From contig NZ_LR733284.1 of assembly GCF_902506375.1 (NCBI RefSeq), positions 2,527,092-2,591,091 of the forward strand: a stretch of 64,000 nt of DNA. The letters run 5' to 3'. Shown here piece after piece: positions 7,897 to 16,612 of the stretch (position 1 is its first letter; each line of letters opens with the position of its first letter). The DNA comes from Microbacterium sp. 8M. Lineage in GTDB: Bacteria; Actinomycetota; Actinomycetes; Actinomycetales; Microbacteriaceae. The notes under the pieces were generated by a model. It had not been told where the DNA came from and ran no database searches. It worked only from the letters and a program-made list of their open reading frames with translations. A program made the translations under genes and the position numbers.

Positions 7897-8892
7897 GTGG
7901 TGCAGACTCTGACCGTCCAGGATGCCGTGGAACTCGCCGTCGTCGAGAGGAACGGGTTCATCGAATCCCGCCACATCGGGGCCGCCGTGGTGCTGTCGCC
8001 CGAGGGCGAGATCATCGCCCGTCACGGCAATCCGGAGGCGCTGGTGCTGCCCCGCTCGAGCCTGAAGCCGCTGCAGGCCGTCGCATGCCTGACCGCCGGC
8101 GCGCCCCTCGAGGGCGAGCAGCTGGGATTGGCCACCGCGAGCCACATCGGCACAGACCGCCACGCGGCCGTGGTGCGCGACATCCTCGCCGCCGGCGGGC
8201 TCACCGAGGACGATCTGGCCTGCCCCGCCGACTGGCCGGGCGACTCCGCCACCCGGGACGAGCTCGTGCGCGACCATGCCGGGAAGGCGCGGATCCGGAT
8301 GAACTGCTCGGGCAAGCACGCCACGATGCTGCGCACCTGCGTGGCGAACGGCTGGCCGACCGCCGGTTACCTCGACCCGGAGCATCCGCTGCAGGTGCAC
8401 ATCAAGGAGACCGTCGAGCGGCTCAGCGGCGAGCGCGTGGCGGCCACGGCGATCGACGGCTGCGGCGCGCCCGTGCACGCGCTCACGCTGACCGGTCTCG
8501 CCCGGGCGCTGCACCGTATCGGCAGCGCCTCGGAGCGATCCCCGTTCGCACTGCACCGGGTCGCCGGCGCGCTGGTGCGCACGGTGCGCGAGAACCCGTG
8601 GACGATCGAGGGCCCCGGCCGCCCCGACACCATCGCCATCGAGAAGCTCGGCGTCTTCGCCAAGCACGGTGCGGAGGGCGTGATGGTCATGGTCGCCCCG
8701 GACGGCACCACCCTCGCGCTGAAGATGCTGGACGGATCCGGCCGCGCCGCCACCATCGTCGCGGCGACCCTGCTCGCCCGCGCGGGCGCGCTGACCGACG
8801 CGCAGGTGGACAGCCTCGCCTCGGCCCTTCCTCTTGCCGTCCTCGGCGGCGGCAGCGACGTCGGGGCCATCCGCCCCGGCGCCGGAATCTGA
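7897..8892 (+). CDS. Asparaginase (Asparaginase II family)
   Basis: A 331-residue protein of the Asparaginase_II family, which hydrolyses asparagine to aspartate and ammonia. It is unrelated in sequence to the E. coli AnsA/AnsB type. Characteristic stretches are VERNGFIESRHIG near the N-terminus, LPRSSLKPLQA, ASHIGTDRHAAVVRDIL, MNCSGKHATML and the CGAPVHAL motif. The start is one of two adjacent GTG codons (7897 or 7900); the longer upstream frame is antisense to osmC. Alanine dehydrogenase follows on the same strand 66 bases downstream, so the two may form an amino-acid nitrogen-release unit. The C-terminus (GAIRPGAGI) looks complete. Confidence 0.87.
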   Translation: MVQTLTVQDAVELAVVERNGFIESRHIGAAVVLSPEGEIIARHGNPEALVLPRSSLKPLQAVACLTAGAPLEGEQLGLATASHIGTDRHAAVVRDILAAGGLTEDDLACPADWPGDSATRDELVRDHAGKARIRMNCSGKHATMLRTCVANGWPTAGYLDPEHPLQVHIKETVERLSGERVAATAIDGCGAPVHALTLTGLARALHRIGSASERSPFALHRVAGALVRTVRENPWTIEGPGRPDTIAIEKLGVFAKHGAEGVMVMVAPDGTTLALKMLDGSGRAATIVAATLLARAGALTDAQVDSLASALPLAVLGGGSDVGAIRPGAGI

Positions 8893-8958
8893 GCGCCCCC
8901 AGAAGGGGCCAGAACCCGCGGGCGGGCAAGCCCATCAGGGAAAAGGAAAGGAGCCACG

Positions 8959-10074
8959 ATGAGGATCTCGGTCCCCAGCGAGGTGAAGAACAACGAGTTC
9001 CGCGTCGCGCTCACCCCCGCGGGTGTGCACGATCTGGCGCTCGCCGGTCATGAGGTTTTCGTGCAGTCCGGCGCCGGCGCCGGCTCCTCGATGTCGGATG
9101 ACGACTACCGCGAGGCGGGAGCGACGCTGCTCGACGACGCGGACGAGGTATGGGCCCGCGCGGAGCTGGTGCTGAAGGTGAAGGAGCCGATCGCCAGCGA
9201 GTACCACCGCTTCCGCAGCGACCTGGTGCTGTTCACATACCTGCACCTCGCCGCCGATCGCGCACTGACGGACCGGCTCGCCGAGTCGGGCATGACCGCG
9301 ATCGCCTACGAGACGGTGCAGCTGGCTTCCGGTGCGCTTCCGCTGCTCGCCCCGATGAGCGAGGTCGCGGGTCGCCTCGCGCCGCTCGTCGGCGCCAATA
9401 CGCTGATGCGCTCTCAGGGCGGCCTCGGCCTGCTGATGTCGGGTGTGCCGGGAACCCGGCCCGCGGTCGTCACGGTGATCGGCGGCGGTGTCGCCGGTGC
9501 CAACGCCGCGGTGATCGCGGCCGGCATGGGTGCCGATGTGACGATCTTCGACACCAACATCGCCCGCCTGCGCTACCTGGACGACTTCTTCGGTGGCCGG
9601 GTCAAGACCGCCGCGTCGAACCCGCTGGATCTGCGCCGTGCTGTGGTCGGATCGGACCTCGTCATCGGATCGGTGCTGATCCCGGGCGCGAAGGCACCGA
9701 AGCTGGTCACGAACGACATGGTCGCCGACATGCGTCCGGGAAGTGTGCTCGTCGATATCGCCGTCGATCAGGGCGGCTGCTTCGAGGACACCCACCCCAC
9801 GACGCACGACGACCCGACGTTCCGCGTACACGACACGGTGTTCTACTGCGTCGCCAACATGCCCGGCGCCGTGCCGAACACGTCGACCTCGGCACTGACC
9901 AACGCGACGCTGCCCTACGTGCGTCAGATCGCCTCGCGCGGTTGGCAGGCGGCCCTGCGCGCCGACGCCGCACTGGCGGCCGGCCTGAACGTCACCGGTG
10001 GCAAGATCGCGAACGCCGGCGTGGCGACCGCGCACGATCTGCCCCTCACGCCGCTGGACGAGCTGCTGGGCTGA
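8959..10074 (+). CDS. ald: Alanine dehydrogenase
   Basis: Catalyses the reversible NAD-dependent deamination of L-alanine to pyruvate and ammonium. The 371-residue protein begins MRISVPSEVKNNEFRVALTP, with the conserved Arg that contacts pyruvate. KVKEP (substrate Lys region), YLHLAADRALTD (catalytic His region) and the nucleotide-binding VIGGGVAGANAA follow in the expected order, and NMPGAVPNTST lies near the C-terminus. A strong ribosome site (AAGGAAAGGAG) precedes the ATG. It sits directly after asparaginase and before a large cruciform-like terminator. There is no adjacent AldR-type Lrp regulator, the usual neighbour in other actinobacteria. Confidence 0.96.
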   Translation: MRISVPSEVKNNEFRVALTPAGVHDLALAGHEVFVQSGAGAGSSMSDDDYREAGATLLDDADEVWARAELVLKVKEPIASEYHRFRSDLVLFTYLHLAADRALTDRLAESGMTAIAYETVQLASGALPLLAPMSEVAGRLAPLVGANTLMRSQGGLGLLMSGVPGTRPAVVTVIGGGVAGANAAVIAAGMGADVTIFDTNIARLRYLDDFFGGRVKTAASNPLDLRRAVVGSDLVIGSVLIPGAKAPKLVTNDMVADMRPGSVLVDIAVDQGGCFEDTHPTTHDDPTFRVHDTVFYCVANMPGAVPNTSTSALTNATLPYVRQIASRGWQAALRADAALAAGLNVTGGKIANAGVATAHDLPLTPLDELLG

Positions 10075-10082
10075 CCTCCTCG

Positions 10083-10148
10083 CGCGGGGCGGGCAGGACC
10101 ACGCGGGACGGCCTTCCGTCCACGCCTACGGTCCAGGCCCGCCCCGCG
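10083..10148. terminator. Nested long hairpin between convergent ald and eccC-like genes
   Basis: Three collinear stems stack into one structure: 12 bp CGCGGGGCGGGC (10083-10094) with its complement at 10137-10148; GGACC (10096-10100) with GGTCC (10130-10134); and apical GACGG-CCTT-CCGTC (10107-10120). The structure spans the TAG stop of the convergent ATPase gene (10126-10128), so its right arm is coding. Probably a bidirectional terminator. Confidence 0.6.
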
Positions 10149-12891
10149 TGCGTGAGCGCGTACGGCGGGAGCTGCGCACGCCGGCGAGCGTGCGCAGCTC
10201 CCGCCCCGCCTCGGCGAGCACGAGCGCCTCCCCGGTGCGCAGTACGCGCTGCCAGAGCGCGTACTGCCGCTGCCAGGCCTCCGCGTCGCCGACGAGCATC
10301 ACGAGCCCGTCAAGGCCCCTCCCGCCCTCCGCGAGAACGACGGGCGCGCCGTCGGCGAGCACCTGCACGACGCCCGGTCCGAACCGGGCCGCCAGCACTT
10401 CGGCGGTGCGCGCCGGCGCCGTGCTCACCACGCCGACGAGATCGGCCCGCGGCTGCCACAGCGGCACGCCCTGCTCCTGCGTGCCCGCACCGCCACTGCT
10501 TTCCGCATCGTCGCGGCCGTTGGCGCCCCGCCGAGCGGGCAGGGCGAACTGCACTTCCACGCCGTCCAGGATCCCCCTGCCGGGCGGGCGCGCAGCATCG
10601 TACGCGCGCGGATCGCCTCCGGCGGTGAGGTGCTCGGTGCGGCTGGAGGCGCGCAGGAGCACCCGCGCCGGCAGGAGGTCGGCGAGCACGGAGAGCTGGG
10701 CGGTGCACCGTGAGGCGCTGAGCAGCACCGTGCACCCGCGCTCGGCGGCGATTCGGAGCACCCGCTGCAGTCGCTCCCACCATGCCGAGGCGTACTCGAG
10801 GGGGAACGCGGCGAGGTGCCGATCCACGTCGTCGAGTGCCAGCAACCGCGGCAACGGACGCCGCCCGTCGGCCAGTTCGTCGAGCAGGGACCATGCCCGC
10901 TCCGGATCCCGCGGCAGCAGCAGCCCGTCGGGCACCTGTTCCACGGCGCTGCGCAGCAGGCTGCTCTTTCCGGACGCCGGACCGCCGAACACCGAGAGAC
11001 CGCGGTCCTCCCCCGCGCGCAGAGTGCGGATGAGCTGGCACTGCCGCTCCGGCTCATCGGCGAGTCCCAGCAGGATCGTGCCGGGCTCGGCCGCCGGCAG
11101 CTCCGCGCGGTGCAGCCGCGAGGGCAGCGCAGGAAGCCATGGGCTGGCGGCGCGCCGGTCACTCCGCCACCGGGCCGCGATCTCCGAGAGCTCCTCGGGC
11201 GCCGTGCGCGCGACTCGGAATGCGGCGGGCGCGGTGTCCTGCGCACGCCGCACGTAGGCGAGCCCGCGTCCGGCGAGATCACCCGGCAGCGCTGCGGCCT
11301 CGTCGGTGCCGACCATGGCCCGGCTGTCGGCGGCGTCGGTGACCCGCAGCGCGATCCGCAGCGGGCAGTTCGCGGCGAGCGCGTCTCGGATCACCCCGGT
11401 GGCGCGCTGCGTGCCCAGGATCAGGTGCATTCCCAGCGCGCGTCCTCGCGCAGCGATGTCGGTGAACACCGCTGCGAGGTCGGGATGCTCCTGCACCAGC
11501 GCGGCGAACTCGTCCACGACGATCACCAGCCGTCCGAGCGCTCCTCGCGCGTCGGTGACGCTGCGCGCACCGTGTTCCGCCAGCACGGCCTCCCTGCGAC
11601 GCAGCTCAGCGCGCAGGCTGCGAACCCCGCGCTCGGCGCCATCCGCATCGAGGTCGGTGATGACGGCGGCCACCTGCGGCAGCGCCCGCAGCGGTTCGAA
11701 CGCGGTGCCGCCCTTGAAATCGGCGAGCACGAAAGCGAGCTGCTCGGCGGAGTACGCCGCCGCCAGCGCCGCCACCCAGCTCACGAGGAGCTCGCTCTTG
11801 CCCGCGCCGGTGACGCCGGTGACGAGGGCGTGCGGTCCGTCGGCCACGAGGTCGACGGCGACCGCTCCCTCGGCGTCGCGTCCGAGGGCCGCCGGCAGTC
11901 CTGACCATCCGGCGGTGCCCGCGGACGCGGTGCCGTCCTCCGCCGGCGCTGCCAGCACCTCGCGCAGGCTGACGGCGACGGGGATGACCGCTTCCGCACC
12001 GCGCTCCTGGACGAGACCGCGCACGATCTCCGCGGCCTGTTCACGAGAGATGCCCTCCGCGACGCAGTCACGCGTTCCCTCTGCCGTGCGCAGGACGGCA
12101 CCGCACGGCTCCGTCACGTCGAGCACCGCGTGGTACCCGGCGGGCGGCGGCGCTCCGGGCTCCCGCAGACAGAGGCGCGGACCGGAGGACGCGGTTCGCC
12201 CCAGCCCGACATGCACGACGGCGCCCCCGCGGGATCCGTGCGCAGGGGTCAGTTCATCGAGCCCCAGGGCCGTCGCGCCATCCCCGTCGAGACGGATCGC
12301 CCCGCCGGCGTGGCGCAGGCTGAGCTGCAGCAGCAGCGCGCGGACGACCGCCGTCGCGACCGGCGCCGGCCCCCGCACACACAAGCCGTCCGACAGCAGC
12401 ACGGTCACGGGGACGCCCGAAACCGTGCGATGCTGCGCGCGGAATCCCTCCGCCCGATCCCCCGCACCGCTGAAACGCAGCGGCGAGGGACCGTCGCCCC
12501 GCCCCACGGCGAGCTCCGTCCTCTCCGCGAGCAGGATCGGCCGGGTGGGCGGATCCGCGAGGCATGCGGAGAGATCAGGGGTCGCTCGGAGCCGTCGCGC
12601 CCGTTCCTCCGCCTCCCGGACGGTCACCGTCTCCGCCACCCGCTCCCACGCGTGCGCCTCCTCGGCCCGGCTGATGCGCAGGGCACGCCGGCGCTGGCGC
12701 ACGCCGTCCAGCAACGACCCCAGGATCATCACCGGACCGAGCGCGGCGAAGCACAACGAGAGCGGCGATCCGGTGACGGCGAACAGGACGACGCCGGACA
12801 CCACCGGGACGACGGCGGCGACCAGGGGCAGCGAGCCGCGGGCGGGTGGCGCCGGAGCCGCGGGAAGGGCGATCGTCTCGGCGGTTTCCAT
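10126..12891 (-). CDS. FtsK/SpoIIIE-domain ATPase of the EccC/EssC (type VII secretion motor) family
   Basis: A 921-residue membrane ATPase. A two-helix hydrophobic hairpin (~20-62) ends in an arginine-rich stretch, followed by a helical region and the 'LRATPDLSACL...LAERTELAVGRGDGP' block, which matches the layout of EccC/EssC N-termini. The first ATPase module has Walker A GVTGAGKSE (~359-367), ADFKGGTAFEPL, RRREAVLAEH and Walker B VIVVDE (~456-461), with GTQRA after it. A second module has Walker A GGPASGKSS (~636-644) and an ALDDVD Walker B-like strand (~685). EccC proteins usually carry three ATPase modules; here two are visible. A PP2C phosphatase ends 57 bases upstream, probably in one transcript. 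No WXG100 substrate, EccB, EccD or FHA gene is adjacent, so a secretion role is inference; DNA translocation is less likely because a gamma DNA-recognition domain is missing. Confidence 0.82.
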   Translation of the reverse strand: METAETIALPAAPAPPARGSLPLVAAVVPVVSGVVLFAVTGSPLSLCFAALGPVMILGSLLDGVRQRRRALRISRAEEAHAWERVAETVTVREAEERARRLRATPDLSACLADPPTRPILLAERTELAVGRGDGPSPLRFSGAGDRAEGFRAQHRTVSGVPVTVLLSDGLCVRGPAPVATAVVRALLLQLSLRHAGGAIRLDGDGATALGLDELTPAHGSRGGAVVHVGLGRTASSGPRLCLREPGAPPPAGYHAVLDVTEPCGAVLRTAEGTRDCVAEGISREQAAEIVRGLVQERGAEAVIPVAVSLREVLAAPAEDGTASAGTAGWSGLPAALGRDAEGAVAVDLVADGPHALVTGVTGAGKSELLVSWVAALAAAYSAEQLAFVLADFKGGTAFEPLRALPQVAAVITDLDADGAERGVRSLRAELRRREAVLAEHGARSVTDARGALGRLVIVVDEFAALVQEHPDLAAVFTDIAARGRALGMHLILGTQRATGVIRDALAANCPLRIALRVTDAADSRAMVGTDEAAALPGDLAGRGLAYVRRAQDTAPAAFRVARTAPEELSEIAARWRSDRRAASPWLPALPSRLHRAELPAAEPGTILLGLADEPERQCQLIRTLRAGEDRGLSVFGGPASGKSSLLRSAVEQVPDGLLLPRDPERAWSLLDELADGRRPLPRLLALDDVDRHLAAFPLEYASAWWERLQRVLRIAAERGCTVLLSASRCTAQLSVLADLLPARVLLRASSRTEHLTAGGDPRAYDAARPPGRGILDGVEVQFALPARRGANGRDDAESSGGAGTQEQGVPLWQPRADLVGVVSTAPARTAEVLAARFGPGVVQVLADGAPVVLAEGGRGLDGLVMLVGDAEAWQRQYALWQRVLRTGEALVLAEAGRELRTLAGVRSSRRTRSRTRGGPGP

Positions 12892-12948
12892 GCCGCCATC
12901 CCATCGCCTCCGACGCGAGCGCGGGAGCCCGCTCGCGCTTTCGGTGCG

Positions 12949-13767
12949 CTAGTCGACGGGGATCGGCGCTGTGGAGGACGAGTCCGAGCCGGCGGGGATG
13001 CGCCGCACGTCCACCACGATGATGGTCACGTTGTCGCGTCCGCCGTTCTCCAGCGCGGCGCCGAGCATCGCGTCGACCGCGGCGTCCGGCGTCGGGTTGA
13101 GACCGAGGAAGTGCTGGATCCCGTAGTCCGTGAGCTCCTTGGTGAGACCGTCGGAGCAGATGACGAAGCGGTCGCCGTCGTGCACGGCGAACTCGCGGTA
13201 GTCCGGCGGGAGCGCCTCGCTGACGCCGACGGCCCGGGTGATCACGTTGCTGTACGGATGCCCCTCGGCTTCCTCGGGGCTGAGGCGCCCTGCCGTGATG
13301 AGCTCCTGCACGACCGAGTGGTCGGTCGTGACCTGGCTGAGCGCGCCGTCGCGGAGCAGGTACACACGGGAATCGCCGATGTTGAGCGACACCCAGTGCG
13401 CGTCGTCGTCGATGACCGTGAAGAACACGCCCGTGAGCGTGGTGCCGGTGCCCTCGTCCGTGGTGTCAGGGTGCGAGGTGATGTCCTGCACGGCGGCGAG
13501 GAGCGCCGACTCGATCGTCGCCGGCGAGACCTCGCCTGCGCCGACCGCCTCCTGCAGGCGGGCGATGGTGCGCTGGCTCGCGATCTCACCGCCGGCGTGC
13601 CCGCCCATGCCGTCGGCGACGACGAAGAGCGGGAACTCGGCGAGCAGCGAATCCTGGTTGCTCTCCCGCCGGCGACCGGTGTCGGTCGCGCCCGCCCAGC
13701 TCAGGATGACCGTGTCGCCGGACGCCAGCGCGACCTCGTGCGTGTGCGCCGCAGAACCTTGGCTCAC
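12949..13767 (-). CDS. PP2C-family serine/threonine protein phosphatase
   Basis: A 272-residue metal-dependent phosphatase of the PP2C/PstP class. Motifs in order are NQDSLL, the metal-binding VVADGMGGHAGGE, GTTLT, NIGDSRVYLLRDG, TTDHSVV, ICSDGLT and GRDNVTIIVVDV. No membrane segment is present, so it is soluble, unlike mycobacterial PstP. The GTG at 13767 is chosen because AGGGAGGA lies eight bases upstream and the first aligned strand follows soon after; the frame upstream is low-complexity. It is the first gene of a likely two-gene unit with the EccC-like ATPase. No kinase is adjacent, so its phosphoprotein partner is unknown. Confidence 0.9.
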   Translation of the reverse strand: MSQGSAAHTHEVALASGDTVILSWAGATDTGRRRESNQDSLLAEFPLFVVADGMGGHAGGEIASQRTIARLQEAVGAGEVSPATIESALLAAVQDITSHPDTTDEGTGTTLTGVFFTVIDDDAHWVSLNIGDSRVYLLRDGALSQVTTDHSVVQELITAGRLSPEEAEGHPYSNVITRAVGVSEALPPDYREFAVHDGDRFVICSDGLTKELTDYGIQHFLGLNPTPDAAVDAMLGAALENGGRDNVTIIVVDVRRIPAGSDSSSTAPIPVD

Positions 13768-13849
13768 CGCGATCCTCCCTTTCCTCGGGCGATCGGAACG
13801 ACCGCTGAAATCTCCCACATCGTAATGGATCCGACCAGCCTCTCGCGGC

Positions 13850-14821
13850 TCAGACGGCCGGATCCGCGGGCAGCGGAAGCAGCGCGTCGATCGCGGCGAT
13901 CTCCTCGGCCGTGGGCGTCCACGCGGTGCCGGCGCGGGCGTTCGCCTCGATCTGCTCCGCGGAGGTCGCCCCGGCGATGACGGATGCCACGCCGGGCTGC
14001 GCGAGCAGCCAGCCGAACGTCGCCTCCAGCATCGTGATGCCGCGCTCATCGCAGAAGGCGCGGTAGGCGTCCAGCGCGTCCCACGGCGCGTCCTTCCAGA
14101 GGTGGGCCCTGGTACGCATGATGCGGCTCTGCGCCGGTCCTCCCTCTCGCGTGAACTTGCCCGTGAGCAGTCCGTTGTGGAGGGGGAAGAACGGGAAGAA
14201 CCCGAGTCCGAAACGGTTCACCGCCGGAAGCACCTCTCGCTCCGCGGCGCGGGACAGCAACGAGTACTGATTCTGCGACGAGATGAACCGCGCACTGCGC
14301 GAGGCGCGCAGCTCCGCCTCCGCGATCTGCCAGCCGCTGAAGTTGGAGTGCCCGAAGTAGCGGATCTTCCCCTCCCGCACGAGCTCGTCGAGCGCATCGA
14401 GGGTCTCCTCGATCGGCGTCAGCGGATCGGGCCAGTGCAGCTGGTAGAGATCGATCCAGTCCGTGCGCAGACGGCGCAGGGACTCGGCGACCGCCTTGCG
14501 GATGTAGCGACGGGATCCGCGCGCCGCCGGGAAGTCGTACCCCAGGTCCACGCCGGCGTAGCCGAACTTGGTGGCCAGCACGACGCGATCGCGGCGTCCC
14601 TCCAGGGCCTCCCCCATCAGGGTCTCGCTGAGGCCAGGGTCCTTGCCGTAGATGTCGGCGGTGTCGAGGAAGGTGACGCCGTGGTCGATCGCCGCATCCA
14701 GGACCTCCCGCGTGCCCTGCAGCGTCTCCGTCGCCGTTCCCGCCCGTCCGAAGTTGTTGCATCCGAGCCCCACAGCGGAGACTAGGAGCCCGGACGATCC
14801 GACTCGACGTTCAGCGCTCAT
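13850..14821 (-). CDS. Aldo/keto reductase
   Basis: A 323-residue NADPH-dependent oxidoreductase with a TIM-barrel fold. The catalytic tetrad is visible: Asp and Tyr in FLDTADIYG, Lys in LATKFGY, and His in YQLHWPD. The cofactor-binding C-terminal segment is SVIAGATSAEQIEAN. It belongs to the broad group that includes YhdN/general stress protein 69 and plant-type Kvbeta-like reductases; the substrate cannot be told. The ATG is preceded by TAGTTT at six bases, a leaderless-type promoter, although GGAGG also lies in that gap, too close to the start to act well as a ribosome site. Confidence 0.9.
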   Translation of the reverse strand: MSAERRVGSSGLLVSAVGLGCNNFGRAGTATETLQGTREVLDAAIDHGVTFLDTADIYGKDPGLSETLMGEALEGRRDRVVLATKFGYAGVDLGYDFPAARGSRRYIRKAVAESLRRLRTDWIDLYQLHWPDPLTPIEETLDALDELVREGKIRYFGHSNFSGWQIAEAELRASRSARFISSQNQYSLLSRAAEREVLPAVNRFGLGFFPFFPLHNGLLTGKFTREGGPAQSRIMRTRAHLWKDAPWDALDAYRAFCDERGITMLEATFGWLLAQPGVASVIAGATSAEQIEANARAGTAWTPTAEEIAAIDALLPLPADPAV

Positions 14822-14827
14822 GCCTCC

Positions 14828-14833
14828 AAACTA
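14828..14833 (-). promoter_or_regulatory. -10 box of aldo/keto reductase gene (leaderless type)
   Basis: TAGTTT on the minus strand, six bases upstream of the ATG at 14821. Confidence 0.45.
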
Positions 14834-14873
14834 CAGGCCATGTCCGGCTGGGCGGGTCGGCACCCCGGGGACG

Positions 14874-14907
14874 CCGCAAGCCCCGGTCCGAGGACCGGGG
14901 CTTGCGG
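14874..14907. terminator. Strong perfect hairpin after the DUF5684 gene
   Basis: A perfect 15-bp stem (left arm CCGCAAGCCCCGGTC from 14874, with complement ending at 14907) closes a four-base loop CGAG. It begins nine bases beyond the stop of the minus-strand DUF5684 gene and lies upstream of the aldo/keto reductase promoter. No T-tract follows, which is common for high-GC actinobacterial terminators. Confidence 0.65.
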
Positions 14908-14915
14908 GAAGGGCG

Positions 14916-15650
14916 TCAGGCCGGGGGCTGCTCGCCCGTGGCGGGCGCGTCCGGGTTGGCGGCCGGCGGTGCGGGCGGCGCAGGCGGTGCCGGCGGCGTC
15001 GCGGGAGGAGCGGCCGGCGGCTGGAACGTCGGCGCCTGCGGAGCGGCGGGAGCCTGCGGGGCGGCAGGCTGACCGTATCCCGGCTGCGGCGGGGCGTAGC
15101 CCTGAGCGGCCGGCGGCTGGTAGCCCTGCGGGGCGCCGTAGCCCGCGGCCGGAGCCTGCGCGGACGGCTGCACCGGGATGCCCTGCCACACCGTGCGGTC
15201 CGCGAGGAAGCCGTTGCCGGCCCAGGACGCGGGCGCGATGTTCGGGTTCCAGCGCGACTTGTCGAACGCGTTGATGCCGAGCCACACGATGGCCAGGAAG
15301 ATGTAGAGCACGACCCAGGGGCTGCTCTTCTGCAACTTGAGGCCCACGCGCCACGCGGCGAGCACCATGACGACGGCCATGGCGATGCTCACGAGCCAGC
15401 CGAGGACCGGCACCCAGGCCAGCAGGAAGCCGAACGCGAGCCACGGGCTCAGATCGCCGAGCTTCAGGAAGATCATCACGTTGTAGAACGGCACCCACGC
15501 GCGCCACTTGCCCTCGACGCCGGCCTTTTCGAAGATCTTCATGAGGAAGAGCGAGCCGAGCACGTAGAAGATGATGGCGAAGATGAACCACGTGAACGCG
15601 GCGATCAGATAGGCAGCCGCGAGTGCGGAACTGTCTCCGTAAGAGTCCAT
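14916..15650 (-). CDS. DUF5684-like polytopic membrane protein with proline-rich tail
   Basis: A 244-residue protein of unknown function. The first ~130 residues hold about four hydrophobic segments, with the 'FEKAGVEGKWRAWVPFYNVMI' stretch and the conserved LGWLVSIAM/AWRVGLKL blocks typical of DUF5684 proteins. After ~residue 160 the chain becomes a low-complexity tail rich in Pro, Ala, Gln and Gly (repeated GYQPP/GYAPP/GYGQP and PPAPPAPP units), predicted to be disordered. The ribosome site GGAGGG precedes the ATG. It stands alone between two strong hairpin regions. Relatives are often labelled 'large exoprotein', which the sequence does not support. Confidence 0.75.
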   Translation of the reverse strand: MDSYGDSSALAAAYLIAAFTWFIFAIIFYVLGSLFLMKIFEKAGVEGKWRAWVPFYNVMIFLKLGDLSPWLAFGFLLAWVPVLGWLVSIAMAVVMVLAAWRVGLKLQKSSPWVVLYIFLAIVWLGINAFDKSRWNPNIAPASWAGNGFLADRTVWQGIPVQPSAQAPAAGYGAPQGYQPPAAQGYAPPQPGYGQPAAPQAPAAPQAPTFQPPAAPPATPPAPPAPPAPPAANPDAPATGEQPPA

Positions 15651-15676
15651 GTTTCCCTCCGGGAATCGGTTGTTGA

Positions 15677-15738
15677 TGCCTTCGCATCGAGGAGCCCCGG
15701 CTGAGAATCAGCTGGGTGCTTCGACGCGAAACACCATA
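15677..15738 (-). promoter_or_regulatory. Leader of the DUF5684 gene: -10-like box and small hairpin
   Basis: TATGGT on the minus strand (15733-15738) is the best -10 candidate; the -35 is not clear. A GATGC-CTTC-GCATC stem-loop (15677-15690) sits in the predicted leader before the GGAGGG ribosome site. Confidence 0.3.
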
Positions 15739-15764
15739 CCGTGTCCCGGCGTCGTACTCAGCAA

Positions 15765-16529
15765 CTATTTGCGGGCCGTCGGCTGATCGGTGACCAGATC
15801 CAGGATCCCGGAGTCGCCTGCATCCCGGAGCTCGATCCCCGAGCGAGCGGCCCAGTTCAGCAGGCTCCGTCGCGAAGCGATCCTCGGCCGCTCCTGTGCG
15901 AGGCGGCGCACGAGCGCGCCCTTCGCATGCTTGTTGAAGTGGTTCAGCGCCTTGCCCTGCGCGGTGACGACCCGCACGTACGCCGACGGCACCTCGGCCG
16001 GCACGGGTCCGAGCCCGACATAGGCCTCCGAGCGCAGGTCGAGCACGAAGCCGGGGTCCGTCGCCGCGAGCTCGGCGGTCACCGCGTCGGCCCAGAGCCG
16101 ACGCAGGGCAGGAAGCCCGGGCACGGAAGCGGCCGCGCCCAGACGGTACGACGGGATCGCGTCCAGCGCACCGACGGGGCCGAACGGCGCGGAATGGATC
16201 CGCACGTGCGCGCCGAGCCACCGCCGGGCATAGCCGTCGAGCGAGGCGGCATCGAGCGCGTCGAACAGCACGCCGGTGTAGCGGTCGACGGCCGGCATGA
16301 CGGGGCCGTCGCCGAGGGACGCGTTGTCGCGCACCGCCTCGTCGAGCTGCTTGTCGCTGAGCTTGAGCACCCGTCGTGTCGCCTCGGGATCCGCCGCGAG
16401 CGCCTCGAGCGCGTCACGTACCTGGGTGCGCTGCGGCAGCAGGCCGGGCAGCGCCCATGCCGCGGGAACGGCGGGGCCCCGTCTCCCGCCCGGGCGCTTG
16501 GTCTCGCTCGGGGGCAGCAGGATCATCAT
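15765..16529 (-). CDS. yaaA: YaaA family peroxide-stress protein (UPF0246)
   Basis: A 254-residue cytoplasmic protein of the YaaA family, which in E. coli lowers intracellular free iron during hydrogen peroxide stress and binds DNA. Family hallmarks are the N-terminal ILLPPSETK, YTGVLFDALDA, IHSAPFGPVGALD, and the C-terminal VVTAQGKALNHFNKHAKGALVRRL block. The ATG at 16529 is chosen for its GAGGAG ribosome site; a second ATG follows directly. The longer frame upstream runs antisense through the atp genes and is not credible. It lies just after the atp operon but is separated from it by a hairpin. Confidence 0.88.
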   Translation of the reverse strand: MMILLPPSETKRPGGRRGPAVPAAWALPGLLPQRTQVRDALEALAADPEATRRVLKLSDKQLDEAVRDNASLGDGPVMPAVDRYTGVLFDALDAASLDGYARRWLGAHVRIHSAPFGPVGALDAIPSYRLGAAASVPGLPALRRLWADAVTAELAATDPGFVLDLRSEAYVGLGPVPAEVPSAYVRVVTAQGKALNHFNKHAKGALVRRLAQERPRIASRRSLLNWAARSGIELRDAGDSGILDLVTDQPTARK

Positions 16530-16567
16530 GGGCGGACTCCTCGGGGGCGCAGGGCGGGGAAACGCGA

Positions 16568-16595
16568 GCGCCGGACCCCCGAAGGGATCCGGCGC
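16568..16595. terminator. Terminator after atpC
   Basis: GCGCCGGA (16568-16575) pairs perfectly with TCCGGCGC (16588-16595), with an inner CCC/GGG pairing in the loop. It lies 17 bases past the atpC stop and before yaaA. Confidence 0.6.
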
Positions 16596-16612
16596 CGGCG
16601 TGAGGTGGTGGA

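Noticed and set aside
12892..12948. A WXG100 gene between PP2C and the EccC-like ATPase
   Set aside because: The gap is only 57 bases, far too short, and no such small protein is encoded on either side.
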